From: Chrysomallon squamiferum
Taxonomy: Eukaryota; Mollusca; Gastropoda; Neomphalida; Peltospiridae
Assembly (NCBI GenBank): GCA_012295275.1
Contig: CM022679.1
Span: 31,382,337 to 31,424,836 of the forward strand
DNA: 42,500 bases
Reading direction: 5' to 3'
Below are positions 24,077 through 38,422 of this stretch, in pieces (the stretch's first letter is position 1; every line of letters begins with the position of its first letter). The notes under the pieces were generated by a model. That model made no database searches. It saw nothing but the letters and a program-made list of their open reading frames with translations, and was not told where the DNA came from. Both the position numbers and the translations under genes were made by a program.

Positions 24077-27000
24077 GTTACTTCTTTTTTTATTTATTTA
24101 TATATATTTTCTTGTTTGTTATTGTATCATTAGTTTAGAATATATAATTTTGAAATCACTGGTTTTGTTGCTAGGAGTTAAAGGTTTTTTTTTTTTTTTT
24201 TTTGGTTGTTTGTCTTTTTTTATTTATTTATATATATATTAATAACAGTAGCTAGGAGTGTTTGTGTTTGTTTTAGTTTTTGGGCTGTTTGCTGTGATGC
24301 AGAGTAGGTTGCTTTGATGTATTTATTTTGTGATACCGGTTTTATTTTTCGATATGTATACATATATACATATATACATATAGTTAATGTAGGTGGTTTC
24401 ATACTTTGATTTAAAAAAAATAATAATTAATTAAAATTAATCATATTTTTGAAAGAAAACAAAAATGTTTTTACATTACACCGAAACATCTTTTGCAAGC
24501 ATTTTTAAATTTTTTTCATGTATTGCTATTGTTTTTAATTTATTTATTTGGTATTTAAACAAAAAAAAAAAAGAAAAGAAAAAAGATACCAACAATTAAA
24601 TAATAAATATCTAGAAAAACACTGAAATGAAAATGTGTAATTAATTCATCTCTCCCCCATGTCATATTAGCTACTTTAAAATTTTATATAATTGTATATA
24701 TTTATTTTTGAGTTTCTTTTCATGTGGGGTCTGTCGGTGGTTTGTCTGTCCATCTGTCTGGCTGATTACCTGTCCTTCTGTATATCTGTTTACATGTTTC
24801 TTCAAACCTTTTATATAGATATATATGTATATATATATTTTTATATTTATTTATTTTTTTTTTTTTTTTACCTAGCTACTATCAAGCCCTACTGTACATG
24901 AACATAATTTATTTGCATTATTAGTTACAACTGCTTGCCTGTCATAACACACCACTGCATTTACATCCATTAGGGAATATTCCGTGTGGAACTGGGTGTT
25001 TTATTACTACATCTTTACCTCTTCCAGTTGACGACATCAAACTCAACAGCACTGTGTTCCACTGGCCGGAGCACATCCACACAGTGTTTGACACCAGTCA
25101 GAGCCGCATCATGAGCAAACGAGAACACATCGAGGACGATCTCAGAAAGAGAATCAATGCATTTGAAGACCAGCTGAACAGCTACATGAAAGAAGTGGAA
25201 TCTTTCAGAAAGAAAGAGGTAAAAAGAAACGTTGATTGCACTGACGTTAACTTTTGTTTAACCCATAAGCTGGCACACATATTCTGCCCAGACAAACCCA
25301 GTTCATTCAGTTGAAGAAAAATAGTTTATTGATGGGAGCCATTATCAGATAGTTTTGTGATAAGAAAAAAAATGACAAGCAACGGGGTTAACACAAACCC
25401 CCACGTAAGGGTTAAGATTAATTTTTAGACAGACAGTACTTTAGTCTTTGTCTGGTTTGTATTTTAATTGCAATTGTTCTTGACTGCATTAAAAATCACA
25501 TGTTTTTATTTCTGAATTTATTTCCTGTTCTGATCGGTGCTCCCTGACTGGTTTATCAACAGATATAATATATACTTTACTGTCTGTTAGAAGATTAACA
25601 TTTTTCTCTATCTATATATCTACATAACTACCTATCTACCTATCTATCCCTCTATCTAGAACTACATTTATTAACTAACTAACTAACTGATTAAACGCCC
25701 ATGAATGGATGAAAAAATCATTATAACAAAACAAAACAAAAACAAATCAACCAGTGACTTCATCATTCATGATTATTTTGGTGGTTAATACTAAATAAAT
25801 GACTGTTTGATCTGACTTTAACTAAGAAAGAATACAAAATGTTGTAGCAGCTGAGAAGGTCACAGTGTAATGTGTGTGTTACTGTTTCAGTTTTTGAGTG
25901 CAGATGAGATGAAGTCCAATGTGGATCAACTGGCACAGCTACACGTGAATCTGGAGAAGGCGCGTGATGACTTGGAAGGAATTAACGAAGAGGAGACTTT
26001 ACTTGGCTGGGAGACGAGCAGCTTCCCTCAGCTGCAGCAGATGTTCATCATGAAAGATCCATATGACAAACTGTGGAACACAGCATACAACTTCCATCTC
26101 AAACACGACCAGTGGCTCAATGGTTAGTGTGCACTCATAACAAAAAAAACCCAGCATAGATACACACATGTTAAAAACCAGTATAAAATGCTTAGTATAT
26201 ACATGTCAATAACCAGTGTAGAACACATACTTATTGTAAACTGTGTTGTACTTAGTAAACACATATGTGGAAAAGCAGCATAGTCGGTTTATATTATATT
26301 ATATATAGATAAAGCTATAGATATAGAATATATATATAGATATAGATACAGATATATGAATATATTGTTTGTGTATAATATTATACGTCATAAAAAGAAA
26401 CAACTGTTAAAATAATTCATAAGTAGACCAGATATAATTACAGTCTCACATCTACATTATTAACTATAGACATTTTTTTTTTTTTCAAATATGAAGAGTA
26501 GTAAATATGTTGATTTAAAAGTGTCTTATTTTTCCAAACAGGTCCGTTTGTGAATCTGAATGCAGAGGAGATAGATTCCGAGGTCACTGACATGTGGAGA
26601 GTGATGTACAAACTGACCAAGACTTTCAGTGACCAGCCTGGTCCAAGGAGAATTGCAGACAGCATCAAAGGGAAGATTGACAAGTTCAAAGTTCACCTGC
26701 CCATCTTACACACCATCTGTAATCCTGGCATTAGAGATCGTCACTGGGAGTCGGTAAACAGGATTTTCTCATTCATTTCACTAATTAACTGCAGCCCATG
26801 CATGTTGTTATGTTTTAATTACTATTACATAAACCCCAGAAGTATTAAACAGACGAGCAACAAAATAGAACTATCTATTTATAAATCTTCTTAATTTATG
26901 TTGAAGAAGAATGTTTTTATAAGCAACGTGGATTAAAGCATTAAACTTTTTAAAAAATCACAAAGTACAAAAAGATAATTCCCTAAACATAAATAAAGCA

Positions 27001-30000
27001 TTATCTATAATTACATGGATTAAAGCATTAAACTTTTTAAAAAATCACAAAGTACAAAAAGATAATTCCCTAAACATAAATAAAGAATTATCTATAATAA
27101 TTTTCACTTGGTTGTCATACACACTTACTTTGAATCAAACCTAGTTATACGTTACTCAGAAACATGAGTGTGTCACTCATGCTAACTTGCACATAAGGAT
27201 GTATATTACACTTTTATTTATAGTAACAGATGTATGCATGTATATCTAATATTTTCCTAAATGTTTACTACATAATGTTTGTATGATTTCAGATGAGCGA
27301 CATTGTTGGTTTTGACATCAAACCAGATGAAGAATCGTCACTCTTCCAGATGTTGGAGTACGGCTTAAACAAACACCTGCCTCAGTGAGTATAGTAATCA
27401 TGATTCACATCATCATCATCATCAACAACAACAACAACAACAACAATAACATCATCTTCTTCAAATTCAGACATGGATTCCTGAACCTAATCAAAATGAT
27501 TTTCTATTTTTCAGATAAAACACATTAGAACATTTGAATCACCAATACTTTATTTGTGACATAGGAATCCTTTTATTTTTATAAATTTTGAAGTAGTTTT
27601 TATTAAAACAGTGCCATAATAATCTGTTTTATGATTAGATTCACATTTTTGTTACTGGCAACAGTGTGATGGTCATGTTGATTAATTTGCTGATGTTTGT
27701 TCCAGACTGGAGGAGATTGGTGCTGCAGCTGCTAAAGAACATTCACTGGAGAAAGCTCTGGAGAAGATGAAAATAGAATGGAAAGATCTCACCTTTGAAA
27801 TGATCCCATACAGAGACACAGTAAGTGAAACATCCCTATATCTGTCTGTCTGTCTGTTACTTGTCTGCTCATTCATTTGAAAGTTTATCTATTTATCTCT
27901 CCATTTATATATATTTATTTATTTTACCTGCATTAGATATTTATCTCATACACTTTTAATCTCTCCACATATCCCTATTATTTTATCTACTGTTTCATCT
28001 GTAGATTCATTTATTTACTTATTTTTGGTTTTTTATCATCTGTCTATTTATGTATGATATATATTAACATGTATTCTGTTACTGCAGGGTGTTGCCATCC
28101 TGTCGTCAGTGGATGACATACAAGTGTTGCTGGATGATCACATCGTCAAGGCTCAGACGATGCGTGGCTCGCCATTCATCAAACCATTCGAAACAGAGAT
28201 GAAGGAATGGGAGGAGAAGCTTCTGCTGATGCAGGATATACTAGATGAATGGCTAAAGGTAAAACCAAATGTTCAAATAATTTGTATAATAACTACATAT
28301 TTATTCATGCTTGTTCGTGTGGGTTTCAGTTTGCACATATACACATATACACATATAAATCAGAAAATATGAAATATTAATAAATTTCAAAATATTAAAT
28401 TTCACGGAACTAACTTCAAAAAAATTAATTAAGATAAAATTAAGTTACCCTCCATATTAATTCTAGGTTTTAATCATTCATTACCACATAACAACCTCTG
28501 TTGTTTTGTAAACAAGTAATAAGTAATTAGTATGAATTTTAAATTTAAATTGGGACTAAAATCTTTATACTGAGATTGTGTTTAAGGTAGACAGTGAATG
28601 TTAACACTGCACTCAATTCTAAAAAAAAAACAAGATTTCAAAACTAATCGTATTAATCAACAGTGTCAAGCCACCTGGCTGTACCTGGAGCCGATTTTCA
28701 GTTCCGAGGACATCATGGCCCAGATGCCAGAGGAAGGCAGAAAGTTTGGGATTGTTGACAGTTACTGGAGAGACATTATGACAGAAGCCACCAAGAACAC
28801 AAACTGTCTGGTTGCAACAGCACAGCCCAACATGCTGGGAAGACTCAAAGAGGCCAATGTGTTGTTGGAAGAAATTCAGAAAGGACTCAATGCTTATCTG
28901 GAAAAGAAGAGACTATACTTCCCCAGGTATTTGATTATTAGAAAAATTTACAGTGTTCTTTTTTACATAATATGAGAAAAAGCATGCAAATAAATATTTG
29001 TAATATGTGTATGAGTTTTAAAAAGTTATGCAAAAATTTCTTTTTTGATAACACTTATGATACAGTTGTTATGTTCTTTTTAATAAAAAGGAAAAAATCA
29101 TGTCTGAATTTGTTTTCCTATATATAAAAGTGAAAATAAAGTACTGATACATCTTTAAAGTTTTCTTTATTATTTGTTTATAACACAGTAGATTATTAAC
29201 TAAGTACATAATTACTTTTTTTTTTTTTTTTAAAACAACAGATTTTTCTTCCTGTCTAATGATGAGCTGTTGGAGATTCTGTCTGAAACGAAAGATCCTA
29301 TGAGAGTTCAGCCTCATCTGAAGAAATGTTTTGAAGGAATCGCCAAACTAGAGTTCACAGAGGCACAGGAGATTGTTGGTATGATTTCTGCAGAGAATGA
29401 GGTGGTGCCGTATTCAACAAAAATTATTCCTGCCAAGGCAAAGGTACAGAACTTAAATGACCTAAAATATAATATTATATAATAAGAAGTGATAATTAAA
29501 TGACATGCAATATAATTTTATTTGTAGAATCATGTTGCTGTCAATTTAAGGGGCATAAAATGATAATAATAGATTTAAATGTTATTATCACAGCTGTAAA
29601 AAAGCAGTTATACATTAACAAGAGCAACATTAGTATGGTTGTAGTAAAAGTAATAGAACAGTGATCCTATTGTATAGGATGAGGTGAATCCTTATTTCAT
29701 TAAAATTAACCCTGCCAAAGTAAAGAAGTAAATTTAAATAACATACGTCATAATATTATTTACAGATGTCAGTTTGTTTGTTGTAAAATAATGGTTAATT
29801 TTATGAAAGTAAAAACAGTCTTTAGTATAATTGTTTATTGATATAATGATAGTGTGTGTGTTTGTGTGTGTGTGTGTGTGTCTGTATGTATGTGTATACG
29901 TATTAGTAATAGTAGATGTAGCAGTTTCTGCATCAAAAATAGTGACTGTATGTATGTCTGTGTCTGCCTGTGTCTGTGTGAGTATGTCTGTGTGTGTGTG

Positions 30001-32672
30001 TGACTGTGTGTGTGTTGTGTGTGTGTGTCTGGGTGTGTCTGGGTGTGTCTGGGTGTGGAGTATATATATGGGGGATGTCATAGTAGTTATTATCTAGAAA
30101 TGGTTACATGTTGTTATACATACATACATATTTTTTAACAGGGCATGGTTGAGAAGTGGTTGTTACAGGTGGAGGACGTCATGATCAGTAGTGTCCGCAA
30201 GGTTATCATTGACTCTATCGCCGCTTACAAAGAAACACCTCGGAAACGCTGGGTCATTGAGTGGCCTGGCCAAGTTACTCTGTGTGTCAGTAGTATCTTC
30301 TGGACCACCGAGGTCGTTGAGGCGATGAAAACAGAGGATGGAATGAGAGTAAGTTTGAACAAACATAACTTACATTATTGTTATAGTTGTTGTTATTATT
30401 ATTATTATTGTTGTTGTTATTGTTATTGTTATTGTTATTGTTATTGTTGTTGTTGTTGTTATTGTTATTGTTATTATTATTATTGTAATTCCTACTGTTA
30501 TTATTATTGTTATTGTTACTGTTATTATTATCATTATTGTTATTCTTATTGTTATTATTATTACTGTTATTATTATTGTTATTGTTATTATTATTATTAT
30601 TGTTACTGTTATTATTATTATTATTTTAAATGTTACTGTTATTATTATTATTACTATTATTATTATTATTATTATTGTAATTATTACTGTTACTATTATT
30701 ATTATAGTTATCATTATTATTAGTATTTCATCTTGAAACAGATTTTTTTTTTCTGTAAACTTAATTTATAATAAACATCAGATTGGATGATGTATGCTGT
30801 CTGCAAACTAATGCTATCTCAATATTTGTTATTTCTTTCACTGAATACTGAATTTTATTACAGAAATATATGGAGATCAGCAATCAACAGATTGAGGAGA
30901 TTGTTGAACTTGTGCGAGGGAAATTGGAGAGCGGAGCCAGGATCACCCTTGGGGCCCTTACTGTTATTGACGTCCACGGTAAGAAAAAAATAATTCTGTT
31001 TTTGAAATGTATTTGTTTATCATAATTAGTGGTATTCTTAGATATTTTAAAAATTTAGTTTTTTTAATTAATCTTTTAAAATGTATTTCCTATAAGCTAT
31101 TTTCTATGGCAGATACATTTTTATATGTATATAAAAGTGTAACACATTTAATCTTTCTTTTTCTTTTCTTTTTTTAATTTTTTTTTTTAAACGTATAATT
31201 TCTTTCATTTGGAAATATGAACCTTTTATAATTAAAATAATTAAACTGTTATTTTTGTTTTTTCAGCTCGTGACACTGTGGTCAGCCTGGTTAGGGACAA
31301 TGTCCGAAGTCCACTGTCCTTTGATTGGCTGGCTCAGCTGCGTTACTACTGGGAGGATGATGTCATCGTGAGGATGATCACCACTGATATACACTACGGC
31401 TACGAGTACCTTGGTAACACACCCCGTTTAGTCATCACTCCCCTCACTGACAGGTGTTACAGGTAAAGTGCTACCATTCTTTGCTAATAATAAAGTATAA
31501 CAAAATTAGCATGCTCTCAATATGGAGGCTATTTAATATTTTTATTATAATTTCATTCAGTCAGATTATATAACTTTAGTATGAATTTTTATTTACAAAT
31601 AATAAGTGAACTCTTTAATAGATATCTTTCAGAACTGACATTAATCAGAAGTTAAGAGACAGACCCAGAACAAAACATTAAAAAACTAAAATAATAATAA
31701 TAATATAGATAAATGTATAGATAGATATTTGTTTATTTATGATTTGTTATTCTGGGATTGACTCACAGAAACTTCTCATTAAAGTCAAGTTCTAGCTACA
31801 TATATCCTAAAACCAAGGTAACAACCACCATCTTACTTTAAAAAATTATAATTAACATTTGTTTACAGAACATTAATGGGAGCACTTAAACTGAATCTTG
31901 GAGGAGCTCCTGAAGGGCCAGCTGGAACAGGAAAAACAGAGACCTGCAAAGATCTGGCCAAAGCAGTAGCTAAACAGTGTGTTGTGTTTAACTGTTCAGA
32001 CGGTCTGGACTTCAAAGCTATGGGAAAGTTCTTCAAAGGTCTGGCACAGGCTGGTGCCTGGGCATGTTTTGACGAGTTCAACAGGATTGAGCTGGAGGTG
32101 TTGTCTGTGGTCGCTCAGCAGATTCAGAGCATTCAGACTGCCATTGCAGCCAATCTAAAGCGATTTATGTTTGAAGGGACAGAACTCTCGCTCAACCCAA
32201 CGTGCACCATTTTCATCACCATGAACCCAGGGTATGCCGGAAGACAGGAGCTGCCTGATAATTTAAAGGTTAAATATTTAGTTTTATAATTCAAAAATTT
32301 ATTTCAGTGCCTTAAAGACACTTTTAGTGTAATACTTCATATATTTTGTTTTCTTCTTTTTTAAAAATTATTTTCTTATTGTTCTTGTTATTGAGATTTC
32401 TAATGTGGCAGACACAGTGTAACTTTATAGTTTATTTTGTATTTCAGGTGTTGTTCAGGACTGTGGCTATGATGGTTCCTGATTATGGCATGATTGGAGA
32501 AATTGTGCTCTACTCTGTTGGCTTTGTTGACGCTAGAAGGTAACATTAATATAAAAATATGTTACTAATGGTTTTTTTCAAATTTCATGATTTTAGTAGC
32601 TTAAATATATTTATCAAAAAAAAATTAAAATCAGTAATGTGATGCTCTATTGTTTCATCTGTGTAAACTTTC

Positions 32673-32714
<42 letters not shown>

Positions 32715-35700
32715 ATGTCATATTTTAAAAATAAAACCAGAAAATATCATGTTTATTTCCCCTTTTATTCATTAAATAAAATAATCCATTAAAAGTGGCT
32801 AAAATATCCCAAAATACTTTATCAAAAATGTTTTTAGACTAAAATTTTGTCTAAATTATTTTCAGCTTATCAAACAAAATTGTTGCCACCTATCGACTCT
32901 GTTCAGAACAACTGTCGTCACAGCATCACTACGACTACGGCATGCGTGCCGTCAAGTCTGTCCTCACTGCTGCAGGGAATCTCAAACTGAAATTCCCTGA
33001 GGAGAAAGAAGCCGTTCTTCTCCTGAAAGCCATTAATGATGTCAATTTGCCCAAATTCCTGTCACAGGTATGTTTGACTTTTGTAAACAACTGACAAATA
33101 TTTCATAATGATTTGATTGAGTTTTTGTTTGTTTGTGTTAATCAGAGCTGTAGACTATTGTACAGAATTCAGAGTCCATGGACTGTCTTGTCAAAATTGT
33201 TAGAATGGTTGGAGAAAAAGTGCATATAGACAGTAAGACATCTAAATATTATTTTAATTAATGTCTCTAGGTAGGGTATCTCAGGGATCCAATACAGTAT
33301 TTACCTGTCAAATGCAAATACTTCAAAACTATTTTTGGAGTACCATTTAATTTCAACATAATTCAGATATTACTCTTTATTCTTTATTTTATGAAAAAAT
33401 ACTGATAACAAATTTTCATTTTTTGGTATGTATTTTTTTTAATATTTGGTAGATGTAAACTGACTGAGTATTTTTGATTTTAGGATGTTCCACTGTTTGG
33501 TGGTATCATCTCTGATCTGTTTCCTGGAGTGGATCTACCAAAACCTGACTATGGTGTATTCATGGAGGCTCTCAAAGACAACATTGCCAAGCGAAAACTT
33601 CAGCCTGTTCCATGGTTCATTGACAAAATTATCCAGGTGTGTATAGCTTTAATGATTGTGCATTAGATATCTCCTTCATGCTAGATGATGACACAGTTAC
33701 AATTGCTATTATTTTTCTCATGAATATGTTTCAATATTTATTTATATATTTTCCTACAGCATCTTTACAATTTTCTCTAAATGTCCTCATTTTCTTTCCT
33801 TTGCATATGCATAAAACATATTATCATATTTAGTTCATATAAACTTGTTATCTCATCTAATAATTTTATTTATGAATATTTTTATTGTTAGTGTCGAAAG
33901 ACTAGTATTAAAAGTTTCTCTTATAATGTATATAATTATTAAAATTTTGACTTCTAAAGTATCATGTAGCCATCTTTCCTTTTCCTTTGATATATCCATA
34001 TCATGTTTAGTTCATGTTTCATCCCATCTAATCATTTTGTTTAAGAATATTTTGTTAGTGTTCAAAATCAGCATATGTAATTCTTGAAATATCATATTCT
34101 AAAATATCATCAACAGGTTTACGAGATGATTCTTGTCCGGCATGGTCTGATGATAGTAGGTGAGCCCCTAGGGGGTAAGACAGTGGGCTGGCAGGTTCTG
34201 GCTGACTCCCTGACTGACTTGTGTGTCTCAGGACAGTATGAGGAGTTTAAGACTGTGTACAGGATCATCAATCCAAAAGCCATCACCATGGGACAGCTGT
34301 ACGGCTGTTTTGATCCTGTGTCTCACGAGTGGAGTGACGGTAAGTTGTGGTCTCTAACCACAGTTTTTTAATTCTCAAGCAATTTCTTCATTTTATTCTA
34401 TTTTTTAATAACGAATAAACAAAGTCCACATTTTCAATATTATTTTAATCATCAATAGAAATTTAGTCTTTTAATCAAATGTTATCCAGACATGATTTTT
34501 TCCGCTAATCTTTTAAGGAAGGAATATAAGTTTGAGTTTTTAGTTTTTAATTTTTAGTTAAAGAATGTGCTGAATGAATAAATGATTATGTCTCAATATT
34601 TAGCATAGAGATTTTGTATCTCTCTTTGACTTGGTGTTTCAGTATGTTTATAGTTAACAGTAATAAATATAAAATATATAAATATTGTAGTCTACTTATT
34701 ACATGATCACTGTTTGTTTAGGTGTTCTGGCTAACACATTCAGAGAGTATGCCAGCAACCCGAATGAAGACAGAAAATGGATTTTGTTTGATGGTCCTGT
34801 GGATGCTGTGTGGATTGAAAACATGAACACTGTCCTGGATGATAACAAAAAAGTATGGAATTTTTTAAATTTTATTATTGTTATTTAGGTTAATGCAAAC
34901 AATGTACGCAGAAATAATTGAATGTTTTCATGAATTTAGCTGTATCTTAATATTCATTTATATAAATAATTATTAATATTTGTGTGTTTGTGTGGATAGA
35001 TTTTATATCTATATAAATCTATGCACACACACACACACATACACTCACAGTAAATATATGTATAATATATATATATATATATTTATTTATTTATTTATTT
35101 ATATAAATTTTACATTCTTCTCTGTCTAGCTGTGTCTGATGAGTGGCGAGATTATTCAGATGAGTAACAAAATGAACCTGATCTTCGAGCCAGCCGATCT
35201 GGAGCAGGCCTCTCCTGCCACTGTCAGCCGCTGTGGCATGATTTACTTGGAGCCTCACCAGCTGGGCTGGCGGCCGTTCAAAGACTCGTACATGGAGCAT
35301 GAACTGCCACCCAAGCTGTCAGCGGAGGACAAGGAGCTGGTTGAGGACCTGTTTGAGTGGCTTGTGGACCCCTGTCTGCGATACGTCAACAAGTCCTGTA
35401 AGACTTTCATCACCACGTCAGACATGCACCTCGTCCAGTGTCTCATGAAGATGTACACATGTCTAATGGACGAGATTAAAGACACTCTGTCGCAGGAGGT
35501 GGAGGAAGGTCAGGACCCCCCTCCAGGCATGTTAACAGCTCAGCAGGTAAATGAAAAATTGTTAATTACTTTTTAAACTTTACGTTTTACACAATTTTCA
35601 GTTCAAAACTTGTGTTTAATAAAACTAATGTCATAACTAATGTTAAATTTTTTTTTTTTATAACAAAGACTGACAGGAAATAATTAAATGTCTATTATAA

Positions 35701-36930
35701 TTTTTCACAGGAAAAATTTTTAATTTTGTTTCTAATAATTTTTTTTTCACATAATTCTTAGGTTCAGACAATTTAATATAAATAACTTCTCTTTTTCTCA
35801 AATAATATACTTGTTCTTCAGATAATTAAGTTTAGATTTTGTTCTTTTTCAGATAACTCTGTGGTTGCAAGGTTTGTTTCTGTTCTGTGTCATCTGGACA
35901 ATTGGAGGCACGATTGTCAGTGAGAGTAGAAAGAAGTTTGACACTTTTTTTCGTACTCTCATTAGTGGCACTGACCAGAATCATCCCAAACCTAAAAGCA
36001 TCAAAATCACAAAGGTGAGTTTGTGGGCCTTTTTGTTGTTTTTGTTGATGTTCATTTTAATTAATGTTTTGAACATATAAAGATTACATTCTTTGGTTCA
36101 AATAAATGGGTTTTTTTTGTTTGTTTTTTTACCAGAATGTCATTTAAAAAAGAATAAAAGAGTATTTGTTTTACTTTGACAGAGTAATTCAATCCCAGAG
36201 AGAGACACTGTGTTTGACTTCTGTTTTGAAAAGAAGGCCAGTGGTCACTGGATCAACTGGATGGACACCATTGACAAGTCACTGATGACCATTTCTCCTA
36301 ATGCTAAGGTATGGATTTCTTTTTTAAATCAGTACTTCATAGTCTTTATCTAACAAAGCTTTGTACTTACTCCTGATATATCAGTCATTGTTAATTCATG
36401 TTTCAGTTAATCCTTTTATATCACCATTTATTAATCTCTCTATCCATCTGTTATCCATTAGTTGTCTATCCAACAGTTATTTAATTTTTCCTGTAACTCA
36501 TCCATGAGCAGTTATAAGCTTTTGTCTGTCATTGTTCATATAAATAAATGTAATTTGCAACTCTGCTTTGCTGCGTTCAGAGGAGAAAAAGCATGGACTT
36601 TATGGAACCACCAACCAAAAAGGTTGTTTCTAAAATAAAGGTAAGAGTGAATGTCCAGCTGTCTGTCTGTCTGTCACTGGGGAAAGTCACATGACAGCAG
36701 GTTAAATGTTTTATTTTTTATTACCCTCTTTGGAGATCTTTATCAGAACACTATTTTAGTTTATTTCACTTTTGTCAAGTTTTTAATAATTGATTTGTCC
36801 AATATATTAAGAATATGAAGCCACAACTAAAATTTCACTTGTACACTAGAATATAAACTGTATCTTTTTTCTTTTTCTTTTTTCTTTCTTTTTCTTTGTT
36901 TTATTATTATTGTTATTATTATTATTATTA

Positions 36931-36986
<56 letters not shown>

Positions 36987-37024
36987 TTATAGCTTTATTG
37001 TCACATTGTCACTTTTAAGCCACA

Positions 37025-37092
<68 letters not shown>

Positions 37093-38379
37093 AATAATAA
37101 CTTTTAAAAAATATTCACCTAAATAATTTTGGATAATTATATTTATCACAGTGCATTTTATTTTTTCACTAATTATTATTATGTTTTTAATTATCTGAAG
37201 TAATCACATTAAAGCTTAATCTTTTTTTCTTTTCTGTTTTTCTTTTCCATTTAAAAAAACAACTAAAATGCAAAGAGTATTTCAGTAGTACTGAATTAAT
37301 GAAAAATAAAAGATCTTTCAAAATACCAATAACTATGATTGTGTTATTAATAGTAAGAAAAATTAAAATAAATAGTTTTTCTTAAATAAATTTGAATTAA
37401 ACAAAATACAACAGTTTCTGTTTAAGTAATCTAATTCTTCTACAGTATATTGTTAATTTAATTGAAGGTGATGTTAATAATTAATTATTAATTTTAAATA
37501 TTAATCACAGTAAATATGCAATAAGCAGCACTTGAGGTTAATCATTTAATAAAACTGATATATTAATGGTTCTGGCATGGAGTACATTTGTAGTTATATG
37601 CATAGAAAAGAATTCGCTTAGTGGTTTTCATCATCATCATCATTATTTATTTATTTAATTATTCATATTTATATATTCATTGTTGGGACATTTTCTTCAT
37701 TGAATCAATTTTAATTAAGACAATAATAATAATAATATAAAATAAAAATAAATGATTAAATTTCAGGTGTCGGAGTTGATTATCCCTACCAAGGTGACTG
37801 CTCGACAGAGCTATTTTCTCGGTCTGTATCTCTCTCACGAGATGTCCATGCTGTTTATTGGGCCAACCGGAACTGGAAAATCAGCCATCACAAACAGTCA
37901 CCTTCTAGGACTGCCAAAAGATTTGTAAATAATATTTATGTATTGATTTATATAATAATATTTATGTATATTCTTGTTCAATGTTTGGTGTGTGTGTGTG
38001 TGTGTGTGTTGCCTTTATGTGGATGTATATGCCTAATGTGTTGTGAATTGGTGTTCTCTATGTGTCTGTATGTGAGTATGTGTGAGTGAGTGAGTGTGTA
38101 TATATGTGTTTTTCATTTGTTTATGTGTGCTACTTGAATTTTATAAATATTCAGTACTGATTACATTTTAACATTGACATATGACATTCTTTACAGATAC
38201 ATTCCCAACTGTATCAACTTCTCTGCAAGGACATCAGCTAATCAGACTCAGGATATCATCATGTCAAAACTCGACAGGTAGTGCTGTTCTCCAAATAATA
38301 TATCTGTTTCTACACACCAGCTAATCATGGATATTCTGAATTATATCTATATATATATTGTTTTTTTTAAATAATTAAT

Positions 38380-38422
<43 letters not shown>

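Larger units (their letters stand above)
36641..37766 (+). other. DNAH3 intron 37 (1.1 kb)
   Basis: It starts with TCTG repeats, then carries a (TTA)n tract (36900-36988), a (TA)n tract (37028-37089) and AT-rich sequence. No exon is seen. Confidence 0.75.

Noticed and set aside
30145-30723. 192-codon plus-strand frame, Tyr/Cys-rich after residue 70
   Set aside because: The first 69 residues are DNAH3 exon 25; the remainder is read-through of a trinucleotide array past a clear GTAAGT donor.
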